The translations under genes were made by a program, and so were the position numbers. A stretch of DNA of 64,000 bases from Marthasterias glacialis (taxonomy: Eukaryota; Echinodermata; Asteroidea; Forcipulatida; Asteriidae), in NCBI GenBank assembly GCA_911728455.2, contig OU452225.1, positions 10,018,106 to 10,082,105 of the forward strand. The letters are read 5' to 3'. Shown here one piece after another: positions 29,668-40,530 of the stretch (its first letter is position 1; every line of letters starts with the position of its first letter). Below the pieces are notes generated by a model. The model had not been told where the DNA came from. It worked only from the letters and a program-made list of their open reading frames with translations, and did not search any database.

Positions 29668-29763
29668 ACAATTATAAAACATCATCACTAGCTCACCATT
29701 CAAAGGGACCAATGGACTTAAAATCATCAGCTTGGAACTCACTCAACCAACTAACAAATGCTG
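29668..29763 (+). CDS. phase 1-1 exon: alternative tail exon or part of a separate gene
   Basis: A 96-bp exon with acceptor CCTGTTGCAG and donor GCTG/GTGAGT, encoding NYKTSSLAHHSKGPMDLK then SSAWNSLNQLTNA. Phase, size and polar composition match the cytoplasmic exons of the receptor, so it can be spliced in after exon 11 in place of exon 12. An internal ATG (MDLKSS) would alternatively allow a small separate product. Confidence 0.5.
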
Positions 29764-30133
29764 GTGAGTTTCAAAAGTTTTTAAAATACTTTTTTTTGCC
29801 CCCCCTTTGCTGTTTGACTGTAATCATTACACAGTTCAAAACTTTTTTACAGTTGTTTTTCCCTCAGAACCTTCTCCCAATGCCTTCTTGTTATGTGCCA
29901 TCATTGAGTTTTCTGCAAAAATAGACCACCTTATTATTGTTATCCATTGTAAAATCCTTATAATTGTAAATCTTTCCATTATTAAATCCTTATCATATTT
30001 GTTATCCTTCTATTGTTTAATTCCCATTGTTTTTATCATACTTGATTGCACACCTCTGCCAGTTTGGATCAGCCCATGATATATATTGTTTGCCTTTATA
30101 AAATCCCAAGCAAATCCCCCTTTTTTTTACCAG

Positions 30134-30324
30134 TCTCACAACAACCTCCTCGTGGTTTGCCCTATCTTGATCTACTCCTTAAGAAGGTGACGAGCCTGGG
30201 TTTGCTCAGGAAAGACATGACAGCTTACACTAAAGAGTACAACAGTCGTGTAGATTCTCCAGGATTTCAAATACTTCATCTTCTGTCATCAACCTCAATC
30301 CACCTCATGTCTGTAAATTATTAA
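30134..30324 (+). CDS. candidate alternative terminal exon
   Basis: Acceptor TTTTTTTTACCAG, entry phase 1, matching the exit phase of 29668-29763. Encodes SQQPPRGLPYLDLLLKKV, then TSLGLLRKDMTAYTKEYN and on to LMSVNY and TAA, about 63 residues. No domain is recognised. In the duplicated copy (acceptor at 31028) the frame is cut by the inserted segment and ends LDLLLTF plus stop. Confidence 0.4.
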
Positions 30325-30373
30325 AAACAAGCAAGGTATGTTTGATCTGTTGTAAATATTACACATTGTAAAC

Positions 30374-30524
30374 TAGAGGCCTGTTTACACTTGAAGAGGA
30401 CATTGTCTTTTCAATTCTTTTTCGAACCAATCATGTTTATGGAAGTGTTTACCCCTATTCCAGCAAAAAGAATATGAAAGCTATGAAAGAAAATTTGAGT
30501 TGGCGTCTCGATTGTGTAAACAGA
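30374..30524. mobile_element. short inverted-repeat element within the duplicated segment
   Basis: CTGTTTACACTTGA at 30374 and TCGATTGTGTAAACAG at about 30509-30524 form inverted termini. The same element is present in the second copy near 34371-34521. Confidence 0.45.
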
Positions 30525-31076
30525 CTTTTATTGTAATTATTCATGTATGTTGTGCACAGCTTCATAACTGTGGCTGTTTTTGTTATTAGATTTTTTTTCT
30601 CGATCCGATTAAATGCAGACAAATTAGCTGAACATTGAAGTTCATATTCTTTAAGTTTGTAAAAAAAACACTGCATAATGTATACATAGGCCGTTTACAA
30701 AACCACGTCTTGGGCTTGGGCTCAGTCTGCCTGTTTGAAGCCCCATAAGGAAACCACACAAGAACCTTCTCCCAATGCCTTCTTGTTATGTGCCATCATT
30801 GAGTTTTCTGCAAAAATAGACCACCTTATTATTGTTATCCATTGTAAAATCCTTATAATTGTAAATCTTTCCATTATTAAATCCTTATCATATTTGTTAT
30901 CCTTCTATTGTTTAATTCCCATTGTTTTTATCATACTTGATTGCACACCTCTGCCAGTTTGGATCAGCCCATGATATATATTGTTTGCCTTTATAAAATC
31001 CCAAGCAAATCCCCCTTTTTTTTACCAGTCTCACAACAACCTCCTCGTGGTTTGCCCTATCTTGATCTACTCCTTA

Positions 31077-34000
31077 CTTTTTAAAATTCACCTCTCTATT
31101 TCTTACCAGTCTGAATATCATCAAGGAGCAATAAATTAGTTTATTGCTCCATGATATAATAATAATAACAAACATTTATACCACGCTTAATACTACGTTT
31201 CTAAGCACCATATGGTGCTGTTGTCCTTGTAGACTATTAGGTGAAACAAGGGCAACCGCATCAAAAAATAAAGAAACAAAATTACAGGAAGAAAACACTA
31301 ACTAACATGGAGTGTTCAAACAAAAAAGTTGGCAAAATACAAAGGAAACTAACTAATACAACAGAAAGTTTTTTGTCAATTCGGGTCCAATTTTTGTCAA
31401 TTGGCACTACTTTGGCCAAATAAGACATTGTAGGCAGTCACCCCACTTTTCTACCAATCCTGATCCACCCCTCCCTTACATGTTACCAACTGTCATGCTC
31501 CAATGCACACCTACAGCAGTCTTCACATTTAGGCCCCCACTTTTCTGATAATCTAGTTCCGCCCCTTACTTGTTACGGCTGTCATGACCCAATGGTGCAC
31601 TCCTGTGGCAAACAGTCATGCCCCCACTTTTCTGGCTTTCTAGATCCGCCCCTTATGTATGAGTGCTGCCATGAGCCAATGCAACCTGTAGCAATTAACA
31701 GTCATGCACCCCACTTTTCTGCCAATCTAGATCCACCCCTTATATATGAGTGCTGTCATGAGCCATTGCAACCTGTAGCAATTAACAGTCATGCACCCCA
31801 CTTTTCTGCCAATCTAGATCCACCCCTTATGTATGAGTGCTACCATGAGCCATTGCAACATGTAGCAATAAACAGTCATGCACCCCACTTTTCTGCCAAT
31901 CTAGATCCACCCCTTATGTATGAGTGCTGTAATGAGCCAATGCAACCTGTAGCAATTAACAGTCATGCACCCCACTTTTCTGCCGATCCAGATCCACCCC
32001 TTATATATGAGTGCTGTAATGAGCCAATGCAACCTGTAGCAATTAACAGTCATGCACCCCACTTTTCTGCCGATCCAGATCCACCCCTTATATATGAGTG
32101 CTGTAATGAGCCATTGCAACCTGTAGCAATTAACAGTCATGCACCCCACTTTTCTGCCAATCTAGATCCACCCCTTATGTATGAGTGCTGTAATGAGCCA
32201 ATGCAACCTGTAGCAATTAACAGTCATGCACCCCACTTTTCTGCCAATCTAGATCCACCCCTTATGTATGAGTGCTGTAATGAGCCAATGCAACCTGTAG
32301 CAATTAACAGTCATGCACCCCACTTTTCTGCCGATCCAGATCCACCCCTTATATATGAGTGCTGTAATGAGCCAATGCAACCTTTGGCAATTAACAGTCA
32401 TGCACCCCACTTTTCTACCAATCTAGATCCACCCCTTCTGTATGAGTGCTGTCATGAGCCAATGCAACCTTTGGCAATTAACAGTCATGCACCCCACTTT
32501 TCTGCCGATCCAGATCCACCCCTTATGTATGAGTGCTGTCATGAACCAATGCAACCTTTGGCAATTAACAGTCATGCACCCCACTTTTCTGCCGATCTAG
32601 ATCCACCCCTTATTTATGAGTGCTGTCATGAGCCAATGCAACCTGTAGCAATTAACAGTCATGCACCCCACTTTTCTGCCAATCTAGATCCACCCCTTAT
32701 GTATGAGTGCTGTAATGAGCCAATGCAACCTGTAGCAATTAACAGTCATGCACCCCACTTTTCTGCCAATCTAGATCCACCCCTTATATATGAGTGCTGC
32801 CATGAACCAATGCAACCTGTAGCAATTAACAGTCATGCACCCCACTTTTCTGCCGATCCAGATCCACCCCTTATGTATGAGTGCTGTCATGAACCAATGC
32901 AACCTTTGGCAATTAACAGTCATGCACCCCACTTTTCTGCCGATCTAGATCCACCCCTTATTTATGAGTGCTGTCATGAGCCAATGCAACCTGTAGCAAT
33001 TAACAGTCATGCACCCCACTTTTCTGCCAATCTAGATCCACCCCTTATATATGAGTGCTGCCATGAACCAATGCAACCTGTAGCAATTAACAGTCATGCA
33101 CCCCACTTTTCTGCCGATCCAGATCCACCCCTTATGTATGAGTGCTGTCATGAACCAATGCAACCTTTGGCAATTAACAGTCATGCACCCCACTTTTCTG
33201 CCGATCTAGATCCACCCCTTATTTATGAGTGCTGTCATGAGCCAATGCAACCTGTAGCAATTAACAGTCATGCACCCCACTTTTCTACCAATCTAGATCC
33301 ACCCCTTATGTATGAGTGCTGTCATGAGCCAATGCAACCTTTGGCAATTAACAGTCATGCACCCCACTTTTCTACCAATCTAGATCCACCCCTTATGTAT
33401 GAGTGCTGCCATGAACCAATGCAACCTTTGGCAATTAACAGTCATGCTACCCCACTTTTCTGCCAATCTAGATGTATGAGTGCTGTAATGACCCAATGCA
33501 ACCTGTAGTAATTAACAGTCATGCACCCCACTTTTCTACCAATCTAGATCTGCCCCTTATGTATGAGTGCTGCCATGAGGCAATGCAACCTGTAGCAATT
33601 AACAGTCATGCCCCCACTTTTCTGCCAATCTAGATCCATCCCTTATGTATGAGTGCTGTCGTGACCCAATGCAACCTGTAGTAATTAACAGTCATGCATC
33701 CCACTTTTCTGCCAATCTAGATCCACCCCTTATATGAGTGCTGTCATGACCCAATGCACACCTGTAACAACAGTCAGGCCCCCAACTTTTTTGGCAATAG
33801 ATTCGCCCTTTACATTTGACTGCTGTTATGACCACAACTGTAGTCAATCTTTATAGCAGTCAGGCAGCCCACTTTTCTGCTAATCCAGATCCACCCCTTA
33901 CATGTGTCTGCTGTCATGACCAAGTGCTCAACTGGAGCAATCCTTTATGCACCTCATCCACCCCTTACACATCACTTATCCCTGACCCAATGCAAAACCT

Positions 34001-34174
34001 GTAACAGTCTTGCACCCCACTTTTTCTGCCAATCTAGATCTGCCCCTTACTTGTTACCACTTCTTCTGCAAAGCCTAGAATGTCTGTCATGCCTTTGGAA
34101 ACTCATTTGTAAAATGCATTGAAGGGACTAGTAATTAAATACATTTTGTTTAATGGTTATCTGTTTACAGGACA
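31077..34174 (+). mobile_element. 3.1-kb insert flanked by CTTA, mostly satellite
   Basis: Begins CTTTTTAAAATTCACCTCTC and ends CTGTTTACAGGACA. No terminal inverted repeats, long terminal repeats, poly-A tail or transposase are visible. About 2.65 kb of it is the 87-bp satellite. It may be a non-autonomous element that captured a satellite, or the satellite locus itself. Confidence 0.5.
31440..34095 (+). repeat. 87-bp satellite array, about 30 units
   Basis: The unit contains CATGCACCCCACTTTTCTGC, CAATCTAGATCCACCCCTTA and TATGAGTGCTGTCATGAGCC. The central 21 units (31650-33480) are all exactly 87 bp, while outer units are degenerate and vary in length. Since 87 is a multiple of three and the unit lacks stops in one frame, a 638-codon open frame arises. 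Units near 32500-33280 show a three-unit (261-bp) higher-order pattern. Confidence 0.95.
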
Positions 34175-34682
34175 CTTAAGAAGGTGACGAGCCTGGTTTT
34201 GCTCAGGAAAGACATGACAGCTTACACTAAAGAGTACAACAGTCGTGTAGATTCTCCAGGATTTCAAATACTTCATCTTCTGTCATCAACCTCAATCCAC
34301 CTCATGTCTGTAAATTATTAAAAACAAGCAAGGTATGTTTGATCTGTTGTAAATATTACACATTGTAAACTAGAGGCCTGTTTACACTTGAAGAGGACAT
34401 TGTCTTTTCAATTCTTTTTCGAACCAATCATGTTTATGGAAGTGTTTACCCCTATTCCAGCAAAAAGAATATGAAAGCTATGAAAGAAAATTTGAGTTGG
34501 CGTCTCGATTGTGTAAACAGACTTTTATTGTAATTATTCATGTATGTTGTGCACAGCTTCATAACTGTGGCTGTTTTTGTTATTAGATTTTTTTTCTCGA
34601 TCCGATTAAATGCAGACAAATTAGCTGAACATTGAAGTTCATATTCTTTAAGTTTGTAAAAAAAACACTGCATAATGTATAC

Positions 34683-34836
34683 ATAGGCCGTTTACAAAAC
34701 CACGTCTTGGGCTTGGGCTCAGTCTGCCTGTTTGAAGCCCCATAAGGAAACCACACATTTTCTAAATAACTGACGGAGCCTAAGCCCAAGCCCAAGCCCC
34801 AGCCCAAGCCCCAGCCGTGGTTTCGTAAACGGCTAT
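34683..34836. mobile_element. MITE-like element with GCCGTTTAC termini
   Basis: ATAGGCCGTTTACAAAACCA and TGGTTTCGTAAACGGCTAT are inverted termini. Inside, TTGGGCTTGGGCTC faces a (AAGCCC)n run at 34779-34815, extending the foldback. The breakpoint of the 895-bp duplication (34757) lies inside this element. Confidence 0.6.
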
Positions 34837-34859
34837 AGCTGCTGTATATATACATGTAG

Positions 34860-36000
34860 GAACGTCAAGTTGTGAAGCTACCTTTCAGAGCAAACTCAAT
34901 TTGAGCAGGAAGAAACAGCCCTAGAAATTCTATTAGTTTAATTAAGATTATTTAAGTTAGTGTTGGAGATGAACATGTACATGTCCATGTATGTAGATTA
35001 AAACACAAGTTATTTGTACACAAAAGTAAAAGTCTTGACTGTTGAAAATACAGAAAGACTTTTTGAGGATCCTGTCAAAGCATCAGCAGGGAATTACTTC
35101 ACATTAAACATAATCTAACGCTTCATTGAAAATGCTCTCTGTGACCGTGTCATCAACCAATATGGCAGCCATCTTGGTCTGATTCTGTGTGTTCAAGTTC
35201 TCACACAACACTGATATCAATGATATAATGTATTTAGAAACCAGTTATCTTGCTTAAATTTGATCGACTCCAAAACAACATGTTGTGACTGTTATATGAA
35301 ATGAACACTGTTAACTTGCCCCCTCCCCCATCCCGCCCTGGCCTGTCAAAAAACATTGCTGCTACATGTAAAATACTGCTTCTGCTTGTATCTAAAAATT
35401 GTTACATTGGCACATCAACTGATGACTTAGACTTTATTTGTAAGCAAGTGTACATGTACTGTAGAACTGTTATTGTTAAAAACTTAATGAGGATTTTAGT
35501 AGAAATTAGTCCAACATAATGCTAAGAAATGCTATGTGACCCCTATGTGCCCCCTAACAGCATTTGAAGAAGATTGAAGACTTGATTAGGTCACAAAATA
35601 AGGATTTTAAATAATAAGGACCAGAATTAATGTATGAAAACAATGAAATTTAAAATGATACTTAAAGCTGTTTAAGACTTACTTATATGCAAATTTAAAA
35701 TTATGTTATGTGTTACTTTTTTATGAATAACAGGCATAATTTATTTACAAGTTTAAGCAGTACAAAATATGTTTTAAACCGTTTTAAAGTGTTTTTGAGG
35801 TATCCAAAATTGTAGACTTTTGTAAAAGAAGACAATTAAAGCTGTTTTTAGACCTTTTAAAATGCAAATTTTTTCAAAATCAGTATTTTTGTATGATATT
35901 TTTAACCAGAGTGCTTAATTCATGTAGTAGAACAATATAAGCAGCAAAGAACGTGTTTTTCACTCGCTAGGAGCGTTTAGAGGTGATTTTAGATGAATTC
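34860..36000. other. AT-rich stretch without a gene
   Basis: Contains short frames only. From 35640 to 35890 there are loosely repeated AAAGCTGTTT...TATGCAAATTT blocks. Nothing else is supported. Confidence 0.4.
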
Positions 36001-36004
36001 AAAC

Positions 36005-36256
36005 AGTTTTTGTAGTGTTTTTTGGGGTTTTTTTTATCAAAAATTTTTTTGAAAAATAATTAACGAGCGTACGTTTCAGCCGATTTTAATTTAGTGTAAG
36101 ACCGTTAATTTTCGGTTTTTCAAAAAAAAAAAATTTTTTGTAGTTTTTTGGGTTTTTTTTATCAAAATTTTTTTTTTTGAAAAATAATTAACGAGCGTAC
36201 GTTTCAGCCGATTTTAATTTAGTGTAAGACCGTTAATTTTCGATTTTTCAAAAAAA
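36005..36256 (+). repeat. ~126-bp tandem duplication
   Basis: Two units contain TAATTAACGAGCGTACGTTT, CAGCCGATTTTAATTTAGTG and TAAGACCGTTAATTTTCG. They differ mainly in the length of A and T runs. Confidence 0.9.
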
Positions 36257-36317
36257 AAAAAAAAAAAATGAAAAATGAAAATTTTTCTTTCCCGTCTTGC
36301 GCTCTCTCCCCTGCCCT

Positions 36318-36320
<3 letters not shown>

Positions 36321-36357
<37 letters not shown>
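36321..36357 (+). repeat. (CT)n microsatellite
   Basis: About 18 CT units between a pyrimidine-rich stretch and a tRNA-like element. It explains the overlapping Ser/Leu and Arg/Glu frames here. Confidence 0.95.
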
Positions 36358-36360
<3 letters not shown>

Positions 36361-36476
36361 GTCACCTCCTACGTGTGTAGCCTCCTCTTCGGCGGGTCTT
36401 GGGGTCCTTCCGTCTGTGGGTTCCTCTTGCGGATGTCTTCTTCTTGTCCTCTTGTTTTGTCCTGTCTTGCTTGTCT

Positions 36477-36564
36477 TGGCTGTGGCGGGATTCGATCCGG
36501 GGTCGCGCGCTTTCATTCTTGAGGGCTTGTCCATGTGCTTGTCCGCTAGGCCACTTGCGATCCG
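36477..36564 (-). mobile_element. tRNA-like SINE head (class II type)
   Basis: On the minus strand, TGGCCTAGCGG fits an A-box and GGATCGAATCC fits a B-box, with a long variable region between the anticodon arm and T-arm and CCACAGCCA at the 3' end. It is followed on that strand by purine-rich sequence and the (GA)n tract, so a SINE is more likely than a functional tRNA. Confidence 0.55.
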
Positions 36565-36659
36565 GGTTAGAGTAACAGTTTTCAACTTGATGAATATTAG
36601 AACCATAATATGATGTATTAGCACACTTGTACATAGCTGTAAAAGTTTCCATGTGAAGA

Positions 36660-37890
36660 GCGTCCTCTATTAATTAATAAAGGGCGCCCTCTGTCGTTGT
36701 TATAGAGCGCCCTCTGTTGTCACTTATATATTAAAAGTATTGTCATTTTAAAGGTCTGTTCTCAGGTAAAAAGGTCTATTACTCACGAGTGGGTGTTTTA
36801 AGCAGTATATATTTCTCACTTATATTTGTAATAAAATATTCAACACTTGAAATTAACATAATAAAGCAGTCTGAGGAAACAAGATTTCAATACAAATAAT
36901 AGAGATTTTCATTTTATTTTATTTATATCTATTATTAAACAAGCAGTATTAAATTTCATTTGAACTAAAAAAACAAAGCATGCTTTCAAGTTGTCTTATA
37001 CACTTCTAACCACTCAAAGATTTTGAACCATCTCAATATTGACTTAACACTGTACCATTCAATATACCTTTAAATGATAGAAAAACCTTTTTAATACTTT
37101 ATTAACAATTGTGTGCAATTATTGAAGAATCTAGCACACAATGAAAATATTGTTCCACTCTGCATAGACACAGTACAATATACTCACATGTTGGTTATAG
37201 TATTGTACAGTTTTTAACCCTTTAAAGACAATTCATTTCTGTATATTTATCACCACACACCTAACCCGGGCTCATATTGTCGATTTTGGACCCAATTTTA
37301 TCTTGCAAAAGTGAATGACAAAATAATATGATACAGAAAATTGGTTTTGTTTTAGAAACTTTGATACTATGTTTACATGGAAAACATTGGAAAATGTCAA
37401 TTCAGGACATGACCTTTACTTCAACCTTTTTGGGTGAGTGTAAGTAGGTCAGCTCTTGCAACCAATTACATTGCCATTTTGGTACAAGCCGTTTCTGGCT
37501 GCTATGGTCTCTTAAATGAATCTAGAAAGTCACAAGCATATGTACTAAAAGTTGGGAACATCATTCATCTGTTTCCATTTTAAAAGAAAGAATCAAAATA
37601 AATTTTATTCAGATCATGTATTGCTTTTGTTATGAAAGCGTTCTTCAGACTGGTCGAGGAAAACGTCCTTTTTTTGTTCATCTCTGTCCTGGGTTGAGCA
37701 TTTCTCTCACAAAATTCATGTGTCCGATTGATATCCTTCATAAATTCTCAGTCAACAGTTAGTAGATCCTCGCAAAGTCATGAGCACTAGTCCACATTGG
37801 ATTCAGACGTCGTTTACATAAGAATCAAACATGATCTGCATAGTAGGAATCAGACGTACTCTAGTTCATAGGATTCGGACATTGCTGCTA
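36660..37890. other. AT-rich stretch without a supported gene
   Basis: A short GGGCGCCCTCT / GAGCGCCCTCTG pair near 36684 and 36704 is the only repeated motif seen. No splice-bounded frames are convincing before 37898. Confidence 0.35.
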
Positions 37891-37897
37891 CACACAG

Positions 37898-37978
37898 CTG
37901 GACACTGCGCCATCCAAAGTGCGACAGGAGAGCTGGTCTCGGCAGCAGTTGTTTCTTCTTTATATCTCAAAGATTCAG
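37898..37978 (+). CDS. candidate internal exon, phase 1-1
   Basis: An 81-bp frame between CTACACACAG and a good donor, ATTCAG/GTGAGC, encoding GHCAIQSATGELVSAAVV then SSLYLKDS. It is more GC-rich than its surroundings. No partner exon or family is recognised, and the acceptor is only moderately pyrimidine-rich. Confidence 0.25.
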
Positions 37979-38071
37979 GTGAGCACACTCAGGTGGGATG
38001 GATTGTACCTGTATGTGCATACAAAACATAACCATATTAAAATTAATGCAACAGTATAAGGAAAACAATCA

Positions 38072-38220
38072 GAGTATACTGATCGAAACGTCGAGACCAC
38101 TCTGGCTCTTTTCAGAGCCAACACTCCTCCCAAAAGAGATTCAAACACATGGTTGTACCCGCAAGTTTACTAGTCAATAGTGTATTCTTAGTCTCCTTCA
38201 CCATGCAAAGCTTCAAACAT
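38072..38220 (+). mobile_element. foldback-family element (family H, copy 3)
   Basis: Contains ATACTGATCGAAACGTCGAG, the hairpin GGCTCTTTTCAGAGCC at 38104-38119, an AAAAGAG block at 38132, CACATGGTTGTACCCGCAAG, ACTAGT and finally CACCATGCAAAGCTTCAAAC. Unlike copy 1 the arms outside the hairpin are not mutually inverted. Confidence 0.65.
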
Positions 38221-39069
38221 CACTTTTAGCCATCTTAGAGGTAAAACAACGATGAAATGATTGATGTACGCACAGGATGGGCCAATGAGCAACCTCCATT
38301 TGACCTCTATTAGAGGTCACCCTACTCAAATTTTCTCATGTGCCTAAGGTCTGTACCAAAGGAACTAGACACTATTTTTGTCGAGAATGAATTGAATGCC
38401 TGCCAACCTTAGTTTGGATACATAGATTTGTACATGAAGCTTACCATGTTAAGATGTACTGAAGATGTTCATTCTGTAGCATGACCTTAGCATGACCTTT
38501 GATTGACCTCCAAAAGGACCACCAGGAATACCATAAGCTCTGCAAATAAAACAAGTAAGTACAGTAAGTAAACAACCTCCATTTAAGTTACATTCTTGTA
38601 CGAGCTCAATTCTTTTATTAGTGGGGGCACATTGCTGCCTTGCATTGGCAGTATTGTCTTCGCCCTGTATGCTTTACAGGTAGAAGCACAATACGAACAT
38701 TTCTCAGCGCATGCCTCTCCCCTGGCTTTTTGAATAACATGAATATTTATGATGTTCAACAAAAACAACTGTCAGTGTTGGGTAGAGTCTTAGTTGCATA
38801 GCTTGTGATTGGGCAATGGCACGGTCTTTACTGTGCTACGGTCCTACGAACGTTCAAAACGAAGGAACACTAGTAAAACATTGATTTTGAGCACAGAAAT
38901 TGATCGTCAGTATAACTCAATGCCCGGTATTTCATCTTTGACATGTTGAGAAGCCAGTACGCGATTTTCCAGTTATTTTGTCATGTCTTTATTGTCATTT
39001 TGTGCGGAAAATCATAGCAAATCGCCAAGTACATTACCAAAACATGACCAAGACAAAAAAAAATTGCCT

Positions 39070-39240
39070 GAGGTGCTAGTACGAGCGGTTAAGAACACTG
39101 AAATCAAGCTCTGGTGTTTCTGATCAGCAGAGTGTAGGTTCGAGTCCCGGTCGTGACACTTTTGTCCTTCAGCAAGCACCATAGTTGCTGTGTCCATCGG
39201 ATGGGATGTAAAGCCGTAGGTCCCGTGTGCAACCAATTTT
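39070..39240 (+). mobile_element. tRNA-Leu-like SINE (family S1, copy 3)
   Basis: ACGAGCGGTTAAGAACACTG, an ATCAAGCTCTGG anticodon arm (CAA) and GTAGGTTCGAGTCCCGG (B-box). The body has TGTCCTTCAGCAAGCACCAT and GGATGTAAAGCCGTAGGTCC, a tail not seen in the 18737 copy, so it is a different subfamily. Confidence 0.75.
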
Positions 39241-39367
39241 GCGTGCAACCAATGGTCAAGACAGCTAGGTTGCGCGCTCCTCTTTTCGTGATCTGATTGG
39301 TTAGTAGGGGTCTCCGGGTTAGACGAATAGGAAGCGAGATTTCATGACCTATTGAGCCCATCATTTT

Positions 39368-39447
39368 GGGGGTTAGGGTTAGGGTTTTAGGGTTAGGGTT
39401 AGGGTTAGGGTTTTAGGGTTAGGGTTAGGGTTTTAAGGTTAGGGTTG
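39368..39447 (+). repeat. interstitial telomeric repeat block (TTAGGG)n
   Basis: About 12 GGGTTA units, with three spacers of the form GGGTTTTA, over about 80 bp. TTAGGG is the ancestral metazoan telomere repeat. Here it is internal, about 130 bp after a SINE. Confidence 0.9.
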
Positions 39448-40530
39448 TATGTTCCCTTTTTTGTTGCCTGTGATCAGCCTATAAATCTTGGTAAAATTGC
39501 TCACAAGTACCACTTCTTTAGTATGTCACTACATTTGTTGTGCTCCCTGCCTGCATCAGGCAATAATGAATACAGATTCACGTACATCAAAAAGCCCACC
39601 TTTGAGCATGAATGCGCGAAAGTTCCGGCCGCGCACTGAAATGGCCGCTTGGTTTTTCCTTTTAAAAGTTGTTCAATAATTAGCGTTTTAGCTACTAATA
39701 CCTGGGGAGGAATTTTTAATAAGGGGAAATTAAAGCTACATCAATTACAAAATCAAAAAATCCCTTAGAAAGTGGCAGTCGGAGATGGAAACTTTTCCCT
39801 TCATAGCGTTAGAGTGAGGCGTAGCCCCCACACAACGCTTCATGAGCTAGGTTGACATCAGAGTAAACACAACAATCAGGAAGGAAAACACAGACATTAT
39901 CTGCTTTACCAACTACAAACTAGATCGCTCTGTAACATACCTTCACTCTTCAGAAAACGCTTCCGACTTTGATGAACAATCAGAAAGTCCCAAGCTGGTC
40001 CAAGCATTCAGATTAAGGATGGTCATGGAAGAGGCACGACGACTGATGAGAAGACACTATTGCCTGGTGGAAGTAAACAAACGTCAAAAATTCCCTCAAT
40101 TACAAAACTGTACTCAAATTGAACTACAGAGGGCGCACCTCGAAAAAATAACAAACGTGCAGTACAACATGAGAAGGCCTCGATTTCTGATTCATATTTT
40201 TGTTTTTTAAGTAAATGGAGTATATAAATTAATTTCATTTTCATCGGTATTGACTCATTTTAATCAGCAGAAAAACACTTCTTTAAGACTTCATTTGACC
40301 CCAAATTAAATTGATCATGCACTCACAGTATCCCCACGAAGGATGACAGTTGGAATTTACATAAGGAAAAAAGGTAAATCATATAAAATGTAATAACAAA
40401 AATCTAAAGCATCACAAGCAACAAGTCATTTATTCGTACAGTAAAACGCCTCATAATAATTAGTTGATGTAACTGTTCACCCCATTCCCAATGAGTAAAA
40501 ATATAGCTTAATGTCACATTTTAAAATTTC

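Larger units (their letters stand above)
29866..30760 (+). repeat. 895-bp segment, first copy (empty-site form)
   Basis: 29866-30181 recurs as 30761-31076, and 30182-30760 recurs as 34179-34757. Both parts have identical length and near-identical sequence (one clear difference, G at 30200 against T at 34197). Here the two parts are contiguous across CTTA at 30178-30181. Confidence 0.9.
30761..34757 (+). repeat. second copy of the 895-bp segment, split by a 3.1-kb insert
   Basis: Left part 30761-31076, right part 34179-34757. The intervening 31077-34174 is flanked by CTTA at 31073-31076 and 34175-34178, while the first copy has a single CTTA. This is the signature of an insertion with a 4-bp target duplication into an otherwise intact copy. 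Confidence 0.85.

Noticed and set aside
31592..33508. A 638-codon open frame read as a repetitive protein gene
   Set aside because: It is the stop-free frame of an 87-bp satellite. It has no promoter or splice context, units vary mainly by non-synonymous changes, and degenerate units outside break the frame.
31440..34095. Regular repeats resembling a CRISPR array
   Set aside because: Units are contiguous 87-bp near-identical repeats with no unique spacers, in a eukaryotic context with introns and SINEs.
36214..36652. Frames of 84-136 codons on both strands
   Set aside because: They are generated by the (CT)n tract and the tRNA-like repeat.
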